The notes: generated by a model not told the origin, from the letters alone. DNA of 64,000 nt from Rhodoblastus sp. 17X3 (GCF_030056575.1 NZ_JASHHX010000006.1:62001-126000), one strand, 5' to 3'; shown: positions 26,694 to 40,440, counted from the stretch's first letter. Translations and numbers: made by a program.

Positions 26694-26724
26694 GAAGGCC
26701 GCCTCAGGGCGGCCTTCTTTTTTT
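26694..26724 (+). terminator. Intrinsic terminator of groEL
   Basis: GAAGGCCGCC (26694-26703), loop TCAG, GGCGGCCTTC (26708-26717), then seven T. Confidence 0.93.
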
Positions 26725-26875
26725 GGCTTCTTTTCGACTGGAAAGCCCCCGGCTGAGGCAAGACATGACCATAGCCACTTTCGCGCGAACCAAGGGCGCC
26801 ATAACCCTCCTACGGATTGTTCATTTGTAATTCACGCTGAACTGGCGATAGTCGCCGCCTGGGCCGGAGGGGCTT

Positions 26876-27277
26876 ATGGACGCAACGCGCAACAAGAAAA
26901 TCTTGGGTACGCCTGTTTCGATTCCGCGCGCGCAGGCGGAAGAGAGCGAGTCCGGCCTCGGACGCAAGACCGTCACAAGGGCCGATCTGCTCGACGCAGT
27001 CTATAACGCCTGCCCAACGCTTTCGCGGGCTCAGGCGCGCGATCTGTTCGAAATGACCCTGGAGGAGATCGTCGGTTCGCTGCTGCGCGACGAAGCCGTG
27101 AAGCTGCGCTCTTTTGGCGCATTCAACGTCCGCGCCAAGCGCGAGCGCATCGGCCGCAATCCGCGCAATGGCGTCGAGGCGACCATCGACGCGCGCCGCG
27201 TCCTCACCTTCAAGGCTTCGCCGACGCTGACGGCCCGCGTGAACGGCTGGGCCGCGCCCGTCGCCGAAGACGACTGA
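26876..27277 (+). CDS. HU/IHF-family DNA-bending protein, divergent IHF-alpha-like
   Basis: A 133-residue member of the HU/IHF family. The core starts near residue 30 (KTVTRADLLDAVYNACP) and includes the DNA-arm motif RERIGRNPRNG with its intercalating Pro. It ends RRVLTFKASPTLTARVNG, close to IHF-alpha. It differs from standard alphaproteobacterial IhfA in a 30-residue polar N-terminal extension, a short acidic tail and a gene place after groEL. It may be a second IHF-alpha-type paralogue rather than the main ihfA. Confidence 0.85.
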   Translation: MDATRNKKILGTPVSIPRAQAEESESGLGRKTVTRADLLDAVYNACPTLSRAQARDLFEMTLEEIVGSLLRDEAVKLRSFGAFNVRAKRERIGRNPRNGVEATIDARRVLTFKASPTLTARVNGWAAPVAEDD

Positions 27278-27302
27278 TCGCCAGTCACGGCGGGCCGCAA
27301 AT

Positions 27303-27335
27303 AAAAACGCCGGACGGCAAGGGCCATCCGGCGTT
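27303..27335 (-). terminator. Intrinsic terminator of the YafK-type transpeptidase gene
   Basis: On the minus strand AACGCCGGA (27335-27327) pairs with TCCGGCGTT (27314-27306), followed by a T-run. The same hairpin also ends the plus-strand DNA-bending gene region, with no T-run on that side. Confidence 0.75.
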
Positions 27336-27389
27336 GAAAGTCTCGGGCCAAAAAGTCGGAGCCAAGCGCCGAGAGCGCCCGGAAAAGTC

Positions 27390-28571
27390 TCAGTTCGTTC
27401 CCAACAAGGTGGAAATCTTGGCGATCGGCGCATGCAGGGACGATTGCTGCTGCGCGGACGTCCGCAGATCCGGCGCCGACTTCGACTTGGGGCTGGCCTG
27501 GGCCTCGGCGAGCAGCAAGGCGTTCGCCGGCGCCGAGGCGGCGCGGGTCGGCGCGGTCACGCGGGTCTTCGGCTCGTCGAGGGCGATTTCGAGCGGCGGC
27601 ACCAGGGCGTCCGGCCGGCTCACCTCGGCGATGCGATTGGCGAATGCCGGATGCTGGGCGCCGTCCCTGTAGACCAGGCGGACGGGGCGCTCGCCCTTCG
27701 CGACGATCTCGGCCACGGCGGCGGAGTCGGTTCGTTCGATCGCCGCGACCTTGGTCTCAACCTCGGAATCATATTTCAGCGGCGGGCAGGGCGCGCTGGC
27801 GTCCATCGGCTGGCTCGGGTCCACCTGAGCGCCGAAGACATAATGCTTGTTGCAGACATTGACCGAGACGTCGCGCTTGCTCGCCTCGAAATGGTCGTTG
27901 CCCTTCTTCAGCTCCTTCCAGAACGCCATGTTGGGATCCAGCCGGTATTTGGCGAGATTCTGGGCGTTCATATGGAAGGGATAGGCCTGCAGCTGGATCG
28001 AGCGCTGGCCGCCGGCGAAAGAATCGCGCGAGAGCGCGTAAATATCGGCGATCTGGGCGTCGGTCATGGCGAAGCAGCCGGCCGAGGAACAGATGCCATG
28101 CACCATCACCGAACCGCCGGTCGCTCCATGGGCGCGGTCATAAGCGTTGGGATAGCCGACGTTGAACGAGAGGTAATAGGACGAATTGGGATTCATCATC
28201 GCCGGGGTGATCGAATAAAATCCCTCGGGCGACTGGCGGTCGCCTTCCTTGATCTTCGGGCCGAGCTGGCCTGACCAGCGGCAGATCGGGAAGGTCTTGA
28301 GCAGGATATAGGTTCCGTCCGGACGCATCTTCCAGACTTCCAGCTCCGATTCCTTCTTGAAGGCGCGGATCAGGATCGGCGCGGTCGGCGCCACGCCCTT
28401 TTCGTTCATTTCGGCGAGAATTTTCGGGGACACAGCCTGCATGGCGCGCGAGTTGTCATGCGCCTCGTTGCAGCCGGAAAGCGTCGCCGCGAGTCCGATC
28501 GCCGCGCCCGCGACGAGCGCCTTGCGCTGGGCGCGGGCCGCTACGGACAAAGAAAGGCCGCTCATGGTCAT
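27390..28571 (-). CDS. L,D-transpeptidase lipoprotein, YafK-like
   Basis: A 393-residue predicted lipoprotein with lipobox LSGC after a hydrophobic stretch (ALVAGAAIGLAATLSGC). The YkuD-type catalytic domain follows: ICRWSGQLGPKIKEGDRQSPEGFY and GGSVMVHGICSSAGCFAMTD, with active-site Cys in SAGC. This resembles E. coli YafK/DpaA rather than the 22-kb enzyme. The C-terminal third is an Ala/Pro/Ser-rich tail with no domain. ATG at 28571 or 28565 may start it. It acts in the periplasm on peptidoglycan stems or lipoprotein links. Confidence 0.88.
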   Translation of the reverse strand: MTMSGLSLSVAARAQRKALVAGAAIGLAATLSGCNEAHDNSRAMQAVSPKILAEMNEKGVAPTAPILIRAFKKESELEVWKMRPDGTYILLKTFPICRWSGQLGPKIKEGDRQSPEGFYSITPAMMNPNSSYYLSFNVGYPNAYDRAHGATGGSVMVHGICSSAGCFAMTDAQIADIYALSRDSFAGGQRSIQLQAYPFHMNAQNLAKYRLDPNMAFWKELKKGNDHFEASKRDVSVNVCNKHYVFGAQVDPSQPMDASAPCPPLKYDSEVETKVAAIERTDSAAVAEIVAKGERPVRLVYRDGAQHPAFANRIAEVSRPDALVPPLEIALDEPKTRVTAPTRAASAPANALLLAEAQASPKSKSAPDLRTSAQQQSSLHAPIAKISTLLGTN

Positions 28572-28742
28572 GTTCCATCGATCTGCGGGGCGCGTCCAAA
28601 CCATGTTTGAAAAAGCATGAAGGACTTCGCGCCGTTTCGCTGGAATTAAATCCATGAAGCTTTCATCTTCCATTAACAAGCGGCGGGAAACCGCCGCCAT
28701 GGTGAAGAAATCTTTAAGCGCAAGCGAATCAAGCGCGAAACG

Positions 28743-29696
28743 TCAGCCTTTGCGGCCCATCGCCAGAAACTTTTCCTCGCGAAGCGAGCGCACGTTCTGC
28801 GGAGGCAGACCGTTGAACCGCTTCAAGGCCTTGTTCATGGCGTCACCCGCGGCCTGAATGGCGGCGGCAGGATCGCGATGGGCGCCGCCGACAGGTTCGG
28901 CGACAATGCCATCGATAATGCCGAATTTAAGCAAATCTTGGGCGGTGATCTTCATGTTGGTCGCGGCGTCCTGCGCGCGTTGCGAATCGCGCCACAGGAT
29001 CGAGGCCGAGGCCTCCGGCGAGGCGACCGTGTAGATGGCGTGCTCCATCATCAGCACGCTGTTGCAGGCGGCGATGCCCAGCGCGCCGCCTGAGCCGCCC
29101 TCGCCGATCACCAGGGCGACATTGGGCGTCGGCAGGATCAGGGCGGCCTCGGTGGCGCGGGCGATGGCTTCCGCCTGGCCGCGCTCCTCGGCCTCGACGC
29201 CCGGAAAGGCGCCGGCGGTGTCCACGAAGGACAGAACGGGCAGGCCGAAGCGCCCGGCCAGCTCCATGATGCGCACGGCCTTGCGATAGCCTTCCGGCTT
29301 GACCATGCCGAAATTATGCTTGAGCCGGGACTCGGTGTCGGAGCCCTTCTCCTGGCCGAGAATGGCGACGGACTGCCCGCGGAAGCGTCCGAGCCCGCCA
29401 ATCATCGCCTCATCCTCGGCGAATTTGCGATCGCCGGCGAGCGGCGTGAAATCCTCGATCAATTCGCGGATGAAGTCGAGGCAATGCGGGCGCTGCGGAT
29501 GCCGCGCGACCTGGGTCTTCTGCCAAGGCGTCAGGCTGGCGTAGAGATCGGCCAGGGCCTTGGCGGCCTTGGCCTGCAACTTGGCCAGTTCCTCCCCGAT
29601 CGGGGGCGAATCCTCGCGCTCCGACAAGGCCCGCAGGTCTTCGACCCTGGCTTCAAGTTCGGCGACGGGTTTTTCGAAATCGAGATAGGAGGCCAT
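28743..29696 (-). CDS. accA: Acetyl-CoA carboxylase carboxyltransferase subunit alpha
   Basis: The alpha subunit moves the carboxyl group from biotin to acetyl-CoA, making malonyl-CoA for fatty-acid synthesis. The 317-residue protein begins ASYLDFEKPVAELEARVEDLRAL and contains GRFRGQSVAILGQEKGSDTE, SFVDTAGAFPGVEAEERGQAEAIA and GEGGSGGALGIAACNSVLMME, all diagnostic. It needs AccD, which is not in this window. Confidence 0.97.
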   Translation of the reverse strand: MASYLDFEKPVAELEARVEDLRALSEREDSPPIGEELAKLQAKAAKALADLYASLTPWQKTQVARHPQRPHCLDFIRELIEDFTPLAGDRKFAEDEAMIGGLGRFRGQSVAILGQEKGSDTESRLKHNFGMVKPEGYRKAVRIMELAGRFGLPVLSFVDTAGAFPGVEAEERGQAEAIARATEAALILPTPNVALVIGEGGSGGALGIAACNSVLMMEHAIYTVASPEASASILWRDSQRAQDAATNMKITAQDLLKFGIIDGIVAEPVGGAHRDPAAAIQAAGDAMNKALKRFNGLPPQNVRSLREEKFLAMGRKG

Positions 29697-29848
29697 GGTC
29701 CGGCTCTTGTGGGCTACGGTCTTGGGGGTAACGGCCTTGGGGGCGCGCGCCGGCGTCTCCCGCCGTCCGGAATGGTCGGCGGGGCTGGCGGAAACTGGAC
29801 ATTTGCGGTTGCGAAGTCAAGTTGTCCGAAACGATAGGCCGGATAGGT

Positions 29849-31435
29849 TCAGAATTTCAGCGACTTGACCCGCTTCACCCCGGGCAGGGCGCGGGTCAGA
29901 GCGAAGACCGGCGCGGGAACCTCGCCGTCAATGCCGACCAGCGCGACCGCCGAGCCGCCCTCCGCGTCGCGGCCCAGCGCGAAAGTGGCGATATTCACCC
30001 CCGCCTCGCCGAGCAGCGTGGCGAAACGCCCGATGAAGCCGGGCTTGTCCTCGTTGGAGACATAGATCATCGACGGCGCGAATTCGGCCTCCGCCCGTGT
30101 GCCGCCGATTTCGACAATGCGCGGCTTGCCGTCGTTGAACACGGCGCCGGACAGCGCGAAGGCGCCGCTTTCCGTCACGACGCTGAGCGAAATCAGCGAG
30201 TCGTAATCGCCTTCCGCCGCCCGCGTGACCTCGTCGATGACGATGCCACGCTCCTTGGCCACCACCGGCGCGGAGACCACGTTCACATCCGCCAGCATCG
30301 GGCGCAGAAAGCCGGCGAGAGCTGCGGCGGTCAGCGCCTTGGTCTTGAGTTCGCCGACATGGCCTTCATAGGTGATGGTGAGCTTGCGCACGCCCGCCTC
30401 GGTCAATTGCCCCGCGAATGAGCCGAGTTTTTCGGCCAGCGCGATGAAGGGTTTGAGCCTCGGCGCTTCTTCGGCGGTGATGGAGGGGAAGTTGACGGCG
30501 TTCGAAATGGCGCCGCGCATCAGATAGTCCGACATCTGTTCGGCTACCTGCAAGGCGACATTCTCCTGCGCCTCATTGGTCGCGGCGCCGAGATGCGGCG
30601 TGCAGACGACATTGGGATGGCCGAACAGCGGATTTGAAACGGCGGGCTCTTCCACGAAGACATCGAAGGCCGCCCCCGCGACATGGCCGGAGTCCAGCGC
30701 CGCGCGCAGCGCCGCCTCGTCGACCAGCCCGCCGCGCGCGCAATTGATGATCCGCACGCCCTTTTTCGTCCTGGCGAGATTTTCCGCCGAGAGGATGTTC
30801 TTGGTCTGGGCGGTCATCGGCGTGTGGAGCGTGATGAAATCGGCGCGGGCGAGCAATTCGTCCAGATCGACCTTTTCCACGCCAAGATTGACGGCCCGTT
30901 CCGGCGACAGGAAAGGATCGAAGGCGATTACGCGCATTTTCAGGCCCATGGCGCGGTCGGCGACAATCGCGCCAATATTGCCGCATCCGATGATTCCGAG
31001 CGTCTTGCCGGTGATCTCGACGCCCATGAAGCGGTTCTTCTCCCATTTGCCGGCCTGGGTCGAGGCGTCGGCGGCAGGGATCTCGCGCGCCAGCGCGAAC
31101 ATCATGGCGATGGCGTGCTCGGCGGTGGTGATGGAATTGCCGAAGGGCGTATTCATCACGATGACGCCGCGCGCCGTGGCGGCGGGAATATCGACATTGT
31201 CCACGCCGATGCCGGCGCGGCCGATCACCCGCAGCTTTTTGGCGTTTTCGAGGATCTTGGCGGTGGCCTTGGTGGCCGAGCGGATGGCGAGGCCGTCATA
31301 ATCGCCGATGACTGCGGCGAGCTTGTCCTTGTCCTTGCCGAGCGCCGGCTGGAAATCGACCTCGACGCCGCGCTCCTTGAAAATGGCGATGGCGGCGGGC
31401 GACAAAGCATCCGAAATGAGCACACGAGGCGCCAT
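29849..31435 (-). CDS. serA: D-3-phosphoglycerate dehydrogenase
   Basis: First step of serine synthesis, oxidising 3-phosphoglycerate with NAD+. The 528-residue long form has the NAD motif GIIGCGNIGAIVADRA, catalytic Arg (INCARGGLVDE), Glu (DVFVEEPA) and His (TPHLGAAT), an intervening domain (about 315-450) and a C-terminal ACT domain (YVSNEDKPGFIGRFATLLGEAG) for likely serine feedback. It lies 129 bases after serC on the same strand, so the pathway's first two steps are together. Confidence 0.97.
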   Translation of the reverse strand: MAPRVLISDALSPAAIAIFKERGVEVDFQPALGKDKDKLAAVIGDYDGLAIRSATKATAKILENAKKLRVIGRAGIGVDNVDIPAATARGVIVMNTPFGNSITTAEHAIAMMFALAREIPAADASTQAGKWEKNRFMGVEITGKTLGIIGCGNIGAIVADRAMGLKMRVIAFDPFLSPERAVNLGVEKVDLDELLARADFITLHTPMTAQTKNILSAENLARTKKGVRIINCARGGLVDEAALRAALDSGHVAGAAFDVFVEEPAVSNPLFGHPNVVCTPHLGAATNEAQENVALQVAEQMSDYLMRGAISNAVNFPSITAEEAPRLKPFIALAEKLGSFAGQLTEAGVRKLTITYEGHVGELKTKALTAAALAGFLRPMLADVNVVSAPVVAKERGIVIDEVTRAAEGDYDSLISLSVVTESGAFALSGAVFNDGKPRIVEIGGTRAEAEFAPSMIYVSNEDKPGFIGRFATLLGEAGVNIATFALGRDAEGGSAVALVGIDGEVPAPVFALTRALPGVKRVKSLKF

Positions 31436-31564
31436 GTTTTCCTCCCCAGGAAGGACGCAGGCGTTTTTTCGCCCGTCGCCCCGAAATGTTTTGAAAAGAC
31501 GATGAACCTTCCGCCCGGCGCGATTTTCGCTGTCCGGGCGGCTCGATTCTTTCGATGACGGGCG

Positions 31565-32728
<1,164 letters not shown>

Positions 32729-32729
32729 T

Positions 32730-32775
32730 CCATCCTCCCAGATGGGCGTCCCGCATTGGGGCGAGATGTCCCGAA
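32730..32775 (-). ncRNA. Candidate serC leader RNA
   Basis: The short leader between the predicted start and serC contains CGGGACATCTCGCCCC, GCGGGACGCCC and CCATCTGGGAGGA, with the ribosome site GGAGGA at the 3' end able to pair with the upstream pyrimidine blocks. This layout matches my recollection of the alphaproteobacterial serC motif, a putative cis-regulatory RNA. The match is from memory and was not modelled. Confidence 0.5.
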
Positions 32776-32778
32776 CCG

Positions 32779-32807
32779 GCGATACGCCTGAGTTTTGGCG
32801 CGGTCAA
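32779..32807 (-). promoter_or_regulatory. Predicted promoter of serC
   Basis: On the minus strand TTGACC (32807-32802), 17 bases, TATCGC (32784-32779). The predicted start falls at the beginning of the candidate leader RNA. Confidence 0.55.
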
Positions 32808-32920
32808 GCGCGACGAAAGGCCGCCGGATATTCCCGCCGCGCTCCAGCCTCTTTCCGGATGCCTGAATCGTCGTTCCCGACTAAGGTCGAGGCAAAGCCC
32901 GAGGCGATACGAGGAAGACG

Positions 32921-33406
32921 ATGAGCGATCCGCGCCAATTGGAAATGACAGTGCTGATGACGCCGGACATGGCCAATTTTTCTGGCAAGGTGCATGGCGG
33001 CGCCTTGCTCAACCTGCTCGACCGCGTCGCCTTTTCCTGCGCTTCGCGCTTTTCGGGGCGCTATGCCGTCACGCTGTCGGTCGATCAGGTGACGTTCAAG
33101 GAGCCGATCCATGTCGGCGAGCTGGTGACTTTCCGCGCCAGCGTCAACCATGCCGGGCGCACCTCAATGGAGGTCGGCATTCGCGTCGAGGCGGAGGACA
33201 TCCGCAAGGGCACGCGCCGCCACACCAATTCCTGCTATTTCACCATGGTCGCGGTGGATGACGACGGCCGTCCGGCCCGGGTGCCGCCGCTGACTGTCGA
33301 GACGCCCATCGAGACGCGCCGCAACCGCGCGGCCGAATTGCGCCGCTCGCTGCGCCGGCAGGTGGCCGAACAATTGGAAAAGACCACCGCGCCGGGCGAG
33401 AGCTGA
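32921..33406 (+). CDS. Acyl-CoA thioesterase (hotdog fold, YciA/ACOT type)
   Basis: A 161-residue hotdog-fold enzyme that should hydrolyse acyl-CoA. It contains MANFSGKVHGGALLNLLDRVAF, where the family has its catalytic Asp, then DQVTFKEPIHVGELVTFRASV and the strand TNSCYFTMVAVDDDGRP. Chain-length preference is unknown. GAGGAAGACG precedes the ATG. It is divergent from serC. Confidence 0.9.
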   Translation: MSDPRQLEMTVLMTPDMANFSGKVHGGALLNLLDRVAFSCASRFSGRYAVTLSVDQVTFKEPIHVGELVTFRASVNHAGRTSMEVGIRVEAEDIRKGTRRHTNSCYFTMVAVDDDGRPARVPPLTVETPIETRRNRAAELRRSLRRQVAEQLEKTTAPGES

Positions 33407-33410
33407 AACT

Positions 33411-34619
33411 TCAGCTCTCGCCTTTAGTCGCGAAAGCCGCCGCCGCTCGGCCCGCCGCGCGTCCGGTGGCGAAACAGGCGGTGAGCAGATAGCCGCCGGT
33501 CGGCGCCTCCCAGTCCAGCATTTCGCCAGCGACGAACAGTCCGGGAAAACTTTTCGCCATCAGCTTGTCGTCCAGCGCGTCCCAGATCACTCCGCCGGCG
33601 GTGGAAATGGCGCGCTCCAGCCCGGCGACGCCTGTCACGCGCAGGGGCAGGGCCTTGATCCGCTCCGCGAGGCCTTCGGGCGTCTCGGGCAGCGGCCCGC
33701 ATTCGCGCATGAGCGTGATGGCGAGCGGACTCAGGCCCGCCGCCTTGCGGATAAAATTGGATTGGCTTTGCTTTCCGCGCGGCCACGCCAGCTTGTGCGC
33801 CAACGTCTCCGTGGGGACGTCGGGGCGCAGATCGATGCTGATCCCCGTTTCGCCGTCGCGGGCCAATTGATCGCGCAGATCGCCGGAGAGCGCATAGACA
33901 GCCCCGCCCTCAAGCCCGCGCCGGGTGACCATGGCTTCGCCGCGTACAACCCTTGAGCCGCAGCGCAAAGCAATGTTTTTCAGCGGCTGGCCTTCGAACT
34001 TTTCCGCGAAATATTTCGACCAGCCGATCAGCAGCCCGGAATTGGCCGGATGCAGCGGGCTCGACGGCAAGCCCGCCTCGGCGAGCGGCGCGACCCAGCT
34101 TCCGTCGGCGCCGAGGCGCGGCCAGGAGGCGCCGCCAAGCGCCAGCACGATGACGTCCGTCTCGACGCGCCGCGGCCCCTCCGGCGTCTCGAACAGAGCC
34201 GCGCGTTCCTGGAAGCCGCGAAAATCATGGCGCAGCCGGATCTTGACGCCGAGAGCGTCGAGACGCCGCAGCCAGGCGCGCAACAAGGGCGAGGCCTTCA
34301 TCGCGCCCGGAAAAACCCTGCCGCTGGAGCCGACAAAGGTTTCCTGACCCAGTCCGGCGCACCAGTCGCGCACGTCCTGCGGGCCGAAAGCGTCGAGAAA
34401 AGGTTTCAAGCGCTCCGCCGCCGCGCCATAGCGCGTCAACACGCGCGAAAAATCCTCGGAATGGGTGAGATTGAGGCCGCCGCGTCCCGCCATCAGGAAT
34501 TTGCGGGCAGGGCTGGCCATGCGCTCGTAAAGGGTGACGTCGATCCCGGCTTCGGCCAGAACTTCGGCGGCGCTGAGCCCGGCAGGGCCCGCGCCGATGA
34601 TTGCGGCTGTTTTCTTCAT
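33411..34619 (-). CDS. FAD-dependent oxidoreductase, HI0933/TIGR03862-like
   Basis: A 402-residue flavoprotein of unknown substrate. It has the dinucleotide motif AIIGAGPAGLSAAEVLA, the family block ARKFLMAGRGGLNLTHSE, VIVLALGGASWPRLGADGSW, and the C-terminal SFPGLFVAGEMLDWEAPTGGYLLTACFATG. ATG at 34619 is chosen because it directly precedes the FAD motif; upstream frame sequence runs into the divergent pseudouridine synthase. It converges on the thioesterase with 4 bases between stops. Confidence 0.9.
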   Translation of the reverse strand: MKKTAAIIGAGPAGLSAAEVLAEAGIDVTLYERMASPARKFLMAGRGGLNLTHSEDFSRVLTRYGAAAERLKPFLDAFGPQDVRDWCAGLGQETFVGSSGRVFPGAMKASPLLRAWLRRLDALGVKIRLRHDFRGFQERAALFETPEGPRRVETDVIVLALGGASWPRLGADGSWVAPLAEAGLPSSPLHPANSGLLIGWSKYFAEKFEGQPLKNIALRCGSRVVRGEAMVTRRGLEGGAVYALSGDLRDQLARDGETGISIDLRPDVPTETLAHKLAWPRGKQSQSNFIRKAAGLSPLAITLMRECGPLPETPEGLAERIKALPLRVTGVAGLERAISTAGGVIWDALDDKLMAKSFPGLFVAGEMLDWEAPTGGYLLTACFATGRAAGRAAAAFATKGES

Positions 34620-34662
34620 GTCCTGCTTTACAAAACTTCGCCGCGCCATGCTATTGCGCATC

Positions 34663-35673
<1,011 letters not shown>

Positions 35674-35680
35674 CGCGCGT

Positions 35681-36889
35681 TCATTTCGCAGCGAACGAGA
35701 GCTTCCGCCCGGCGAAAGACCGCCAGCGGTCGGCCAGAATTTTCCCGGCGTTCATGCCGGGCCGTTCGACCAGCAAATAGGTCGCCGACGTCAGAGCGAC
35801 GAGGACGATGGCGACGAGCGGCATCAGCAGGGGCAGGAACGGCGTGGCGAACAGGTCCGTCAGCGCGCCGCCACGGGTGAAAAGCAGGAAAAGCGCGATG
35901 CCGTGCATCAGATAGAGGCCATAAGAACATTCGCCGAGCACCAACGCGGCCTTGGTCCGTAGAAGCCCCCCCAAATCATTGCCGCAGGCGACCGCGAAAA
36001 AGAAAATGGCGAACAGCGGCCAGGCGAGATCGTAAGGCGACTTGAATTGAGTGGTCGCCACAACCAGGGCGAGGAGCGCACACCAGGTCGCGGCGCGCGA
36101 TTGCAGCCAGCGGGCGATCACCGGGCGGTTCTGCGCTTCATAGGCCAGCATGCCGGTGGCGAAGAGCGGCATAAATTTCCACAGGTTGACCCCGGGAACG
36201 AATTTCTTGCCGATCGAAGAGACCAGAATGATTGCAGCAGGCAGCATCCAACTGGGCAGGCGCCGGGCGAGCAAATCGACCAGCAGCGCGCAGACTGGCA
36301 GCGCAACCAGATAGAATTGCCATTCATATTTCAGCGACCACAGCACGTAGGCGTTCACCCGGCCCGGGTCAGCATAGCCGAGCAGGGGCGGCATGCCTGC
36401 GGCGGTAATCCATTGCAACGCCGCGCCGGGGAAGTCCGCATCCAGATGACGGCCCGTTTTGACCATGACGACGGCGGTCACGCAGACAAAAGTCAAACTG
36501 CTGAGGGGGATCAGGCGGAATGCGCGCGCAATGAAGACGGCCGGCCATGAATTTGCTTGAAAGCCAGCGAGAATTCGAGGGTAGAACAGCAGGCCGGTCG
36601 TCATGAAGAACAGGGTGACGGCTCCGGCGCCCAACTGCGCGAAGAGATAGGCCGACGGCGGGGCCCAGCTCCCCCCTAGGCGGGTAATCTCGAGCCAGAT
36701 CACGAAATGCGAAATCATCACGGACAGGGCCATGAAGCCCCGCAGGCCGTCGATCCGCCCGATCCGCTTTCCGCCGGAGGGAAGCGGAAAACCGGCCTTG
36801 GCGATCATTTCGGCGATGACGATCGCAGCGACGAAGGCCAGAACGGCGCCAACGCAAATGCCGAAGACGGGATAGGACATTGGCGTCAT
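35681..36889 (-). CDS. Membrane acyltransferase, OafA/YrhL family
   Basis: A 402-residue acyltransferase-3 protein with about ten membrane helices. The family signals are RIDGLRGFMALSVMISHF near the N-terminus (catalytic His), then AFRLIPLSSL, WSLKYEWQFYL and CSYGLYLMHGIALFLL. These enzymes O-acylate surface sugars, often with acetate or succinate. It stands alone between the RluA gene and glmM, so its sugar substrate is unknown. Another acyltransferase is at 55240-56295. Confidence 0.88.
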   Translation of the reverse strand: MTPMSYPVFGICVGAVLAFVAAIVIAEMIAKAGFPLPSGGKRIGRIDGLRGFMALSVMISHFVIWLEITRLGGSWAPPSAYLFAQLGAGAVTLFFMTTGLLFYPRILAGFQANSWPAVFIARAFRLIPLSSLTFVCVTAVVMVKTGRHLDADFPGAALQWITAAGMPPLLGYADPGRVNAYVLWSLKYEWQFYLVALPVCALLVDLLARRLPSWMLPAAIILVSSIGKKFVPGVNLWKFMPLFATGMLAYEAQNRPVIARWLQSRAATWCALLALVVATTQFKSPYDLAWPLFAIFFFAVACGNDLGGLLRTKAALVLGECSYGLYLMHGIALFLLFTRGGALTDLFATPFLPLLMPLVAIVLVALTSATYLLVERPGMNAGKILADRWRSFAGRKLSFAAK

Positions 36890-36925
36890 GGCGCTGTTCA
36901 GATCACTCAGTCAAATGGAGACCGC

Positions 36926-38266
36926 TCAGGCCGCCGCCGCGACCGCCTCGCAGACGTCGTCGACCACCTGCTCGATCAGGGCGCGGTCGTCGCCCTCGGC
37001 CATGACCCGGATGACGGGCTCGGTGCCGGAGGGGCGGATCACCAGGCGGCCTTCGGCGCCGAGCTTCTGCTTGGCCGCCGCGATCGCCTTGGACACTTCC
37101 TGCTTTTCGAGCGGCCTGCCGCCCTTGAAGCGCACGTTCTTCAGAATTTGCGGCAGCGGGTCGAAGGTGTGGCAGACTTCGCTGACCGGCCGGCCCTGCC
37201 GCTTGACCACCGCCAGCACCTGCATGGCGGCGACCAGTCCGTCGCCGGTGGTGCAGTAATCCGACAGGATCAAATGGCCGGATTGCTCGCCGCCGATATT
37301 GTAGCCGTGCTCGCGCATATGTTCGAGCACATAGCGGTCGCCGACCGGAGTGCGGGCGAGGGACAGTCCGATTGACTGCAGATAGCGCTCCAGTCCGAGA
37401 TTGGACATGATGGTGGCGACAATGCCGGGCTGCGACAGCCGGCCATCCTCGTGCCAGCTTTGCGCCACGACAGCCATGAGTTGGTCGCCGTCGACCAGCC
37501 GGCCATGCTCGTCCACGATCAGGACGCGGTCGGCGTCGCCATCGAGCGCAATGCCGATGTCGGCGCGCAATTCGCGCACCTTCCGCATCAGGGCCTCAGG
37601 CGCAGTGGAGCCGACGTCGCGATTGATGTTGCGTCCGTCCGGCTCGACGCCGAGCGAAAAGACCTCCGCGCCAAGCTCCCACAGCGCCTCGGGGGCGACC
37701 TTGTAGGCGGCGCCATTGGCGCAATCGATGACGATGCGCATGCCCTCGAAGGACATGTTGCGCGGCAGCGTATGCTTGGCGAATTCGACATAGCGCGCGC
37801 GAACATCGTCGACGCGGCGGGCGCGGCCAAGATCAAACGGCCTGGCCAGTTTCGCGCCGAGGTCGGAATCCATCAGCGCCTCGATCTGGCGCTCGACGTC
37901 GTCCGACAGCTTGTAGCCCTGCGGGCCGAACAATTTGATGCCGTTGTCCTCGTAGAGATTATGCGAGGCGGAGATCATCACGCCGAGATCGGCGCGCATG
38001 GAGCGGGTGAGCATGGCGACGGCCGGCGTCGGCATCGGGCCGAGCACGAGCACGTCCATGCCGACCGAGGTGAAGCCGGCGACCAGCGCGTTCTCGATCA
38101 TATAGCCCGAGAGCCGCGTGTCCTTGCCGATCACGATGCGGTGGCGATAGTCCCCGTTCTGGAAGACGAGCCCGGCCGCCTGGCCCACTCTCAGCGCCAG
38201 GTCCGGGGTGATGACCTTGTTCGCAAGGCCACGAATGCCGTCTGTGCCAAAATATTTGCGGCTCAT
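36926..38266 (-). CDS. glmM: Phosphoglucosamine mutase
   Basis: Interconverts glucosamine-6-phosphate and glucosamine-1-phosphate for UDP-GlcNAc, and thus for peptidoglycan and LPS. The 446-residue protein has [15 protein letters not shown], the phosphoserine loop [19 protein letters not shown], metal-binding [25 protein letters not shown] and the C-terminal [15 protein letters not shown]. It lies downstream of ftsH, the usual order in this group, but a strong hairpin between them suggests separate transcripts. Confidence 0.98.
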   Translation of the reverse strand: MSRKYFGTDGIRGLANKVITPDLALRVGQAAGLVFQNGDYRHRIVIGKDTRLSGYMIENALVAGFTSVGMDVLVLGPMPTPAVAMLTRSMRADLGVMISASHNLYEDNGIKLFGPQGYKLSDDVERQIEALMDSDLGAKLARPFDLGRARRVDDVRARYVEFAKHTLPRNMSFEGMRIVIDCANGAAYKVAPEALWELGAEVFSLGVEPDGRNINRDVGSTAPEALMRKVRELRADIGIALDGDADRVLIVDEHGRLVDGDQLMAVVAQSWHEDGRLSQPGIVATIMSNLGLERYLQSIGLSLARTPVGDRYVLEHMREHGYNIGGEQSGHLILSDYCTTGDGLVAAMQVLAVVKRQGRPVSEVCHTFDPLPQILKNVRFKGGRPLEKQEVSKAIAAAKQKLGAEGRLVIRPSGTEPVIRVMAEGDDRALIEQVVDDVCEAVAAAA

Positions 38267-38397
38267 CGCAGAACAGTCTCCGTCAAAGGCGGGGGGAATC
38301 CCATGATACCGCGCTGTATATAATGGAATTCAGCCTAAGCGCGTTCACAAAACATGACTAGCTTTAACAGGGATGGGAGCGGGCTGCAAAAGTGGTA

Positions 38398-38435
38398 GCC
38401 CGCGCGTCGAAATCGGGAGATTTCAATGCGCGGGC
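38398..38435 (-). terminator. Intrinsic terminator of ftsH
   Basis: Two-tier perfect inverted repeat: GCCCGCGC (38398-38405) with GCGCGGGC (38428-38435), and inside it GAAATC (38409-38414) with GATTTC (38419-38424). On the minus strand it lies 20 bases after the ftsH stop and is followed by CACTTTT. Confidence 0.75.
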
Positions 38436-38454
38436 CTTAACCTTTGGCTTGAGT

Positions 38455-40383
<1,929 letters not shown>

Positions 40384-40440
40384 ATCCTGTCCTGCGAAGC
40401 CTCTCCGGACGAGCGTCGCGCGCCGGTCGCTGTTTTTCGA

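Noticed and set aside
27306-27335. Terminator for the plus-strand IHF-like gene
   Set aside because: The hairpin has its T-run only on the minus strand, so it is assigned to the convergent transpeptidase gene.
27432-28274. Long plus-strand frames opposite the YafK-type transpeptidase, and similar long frames opposite ftsH, groEL, serA and tilS
   Set aside because: These come from the high G+C third-codon bias of the true genes on the other strand; none shows a domain or ribosome site.
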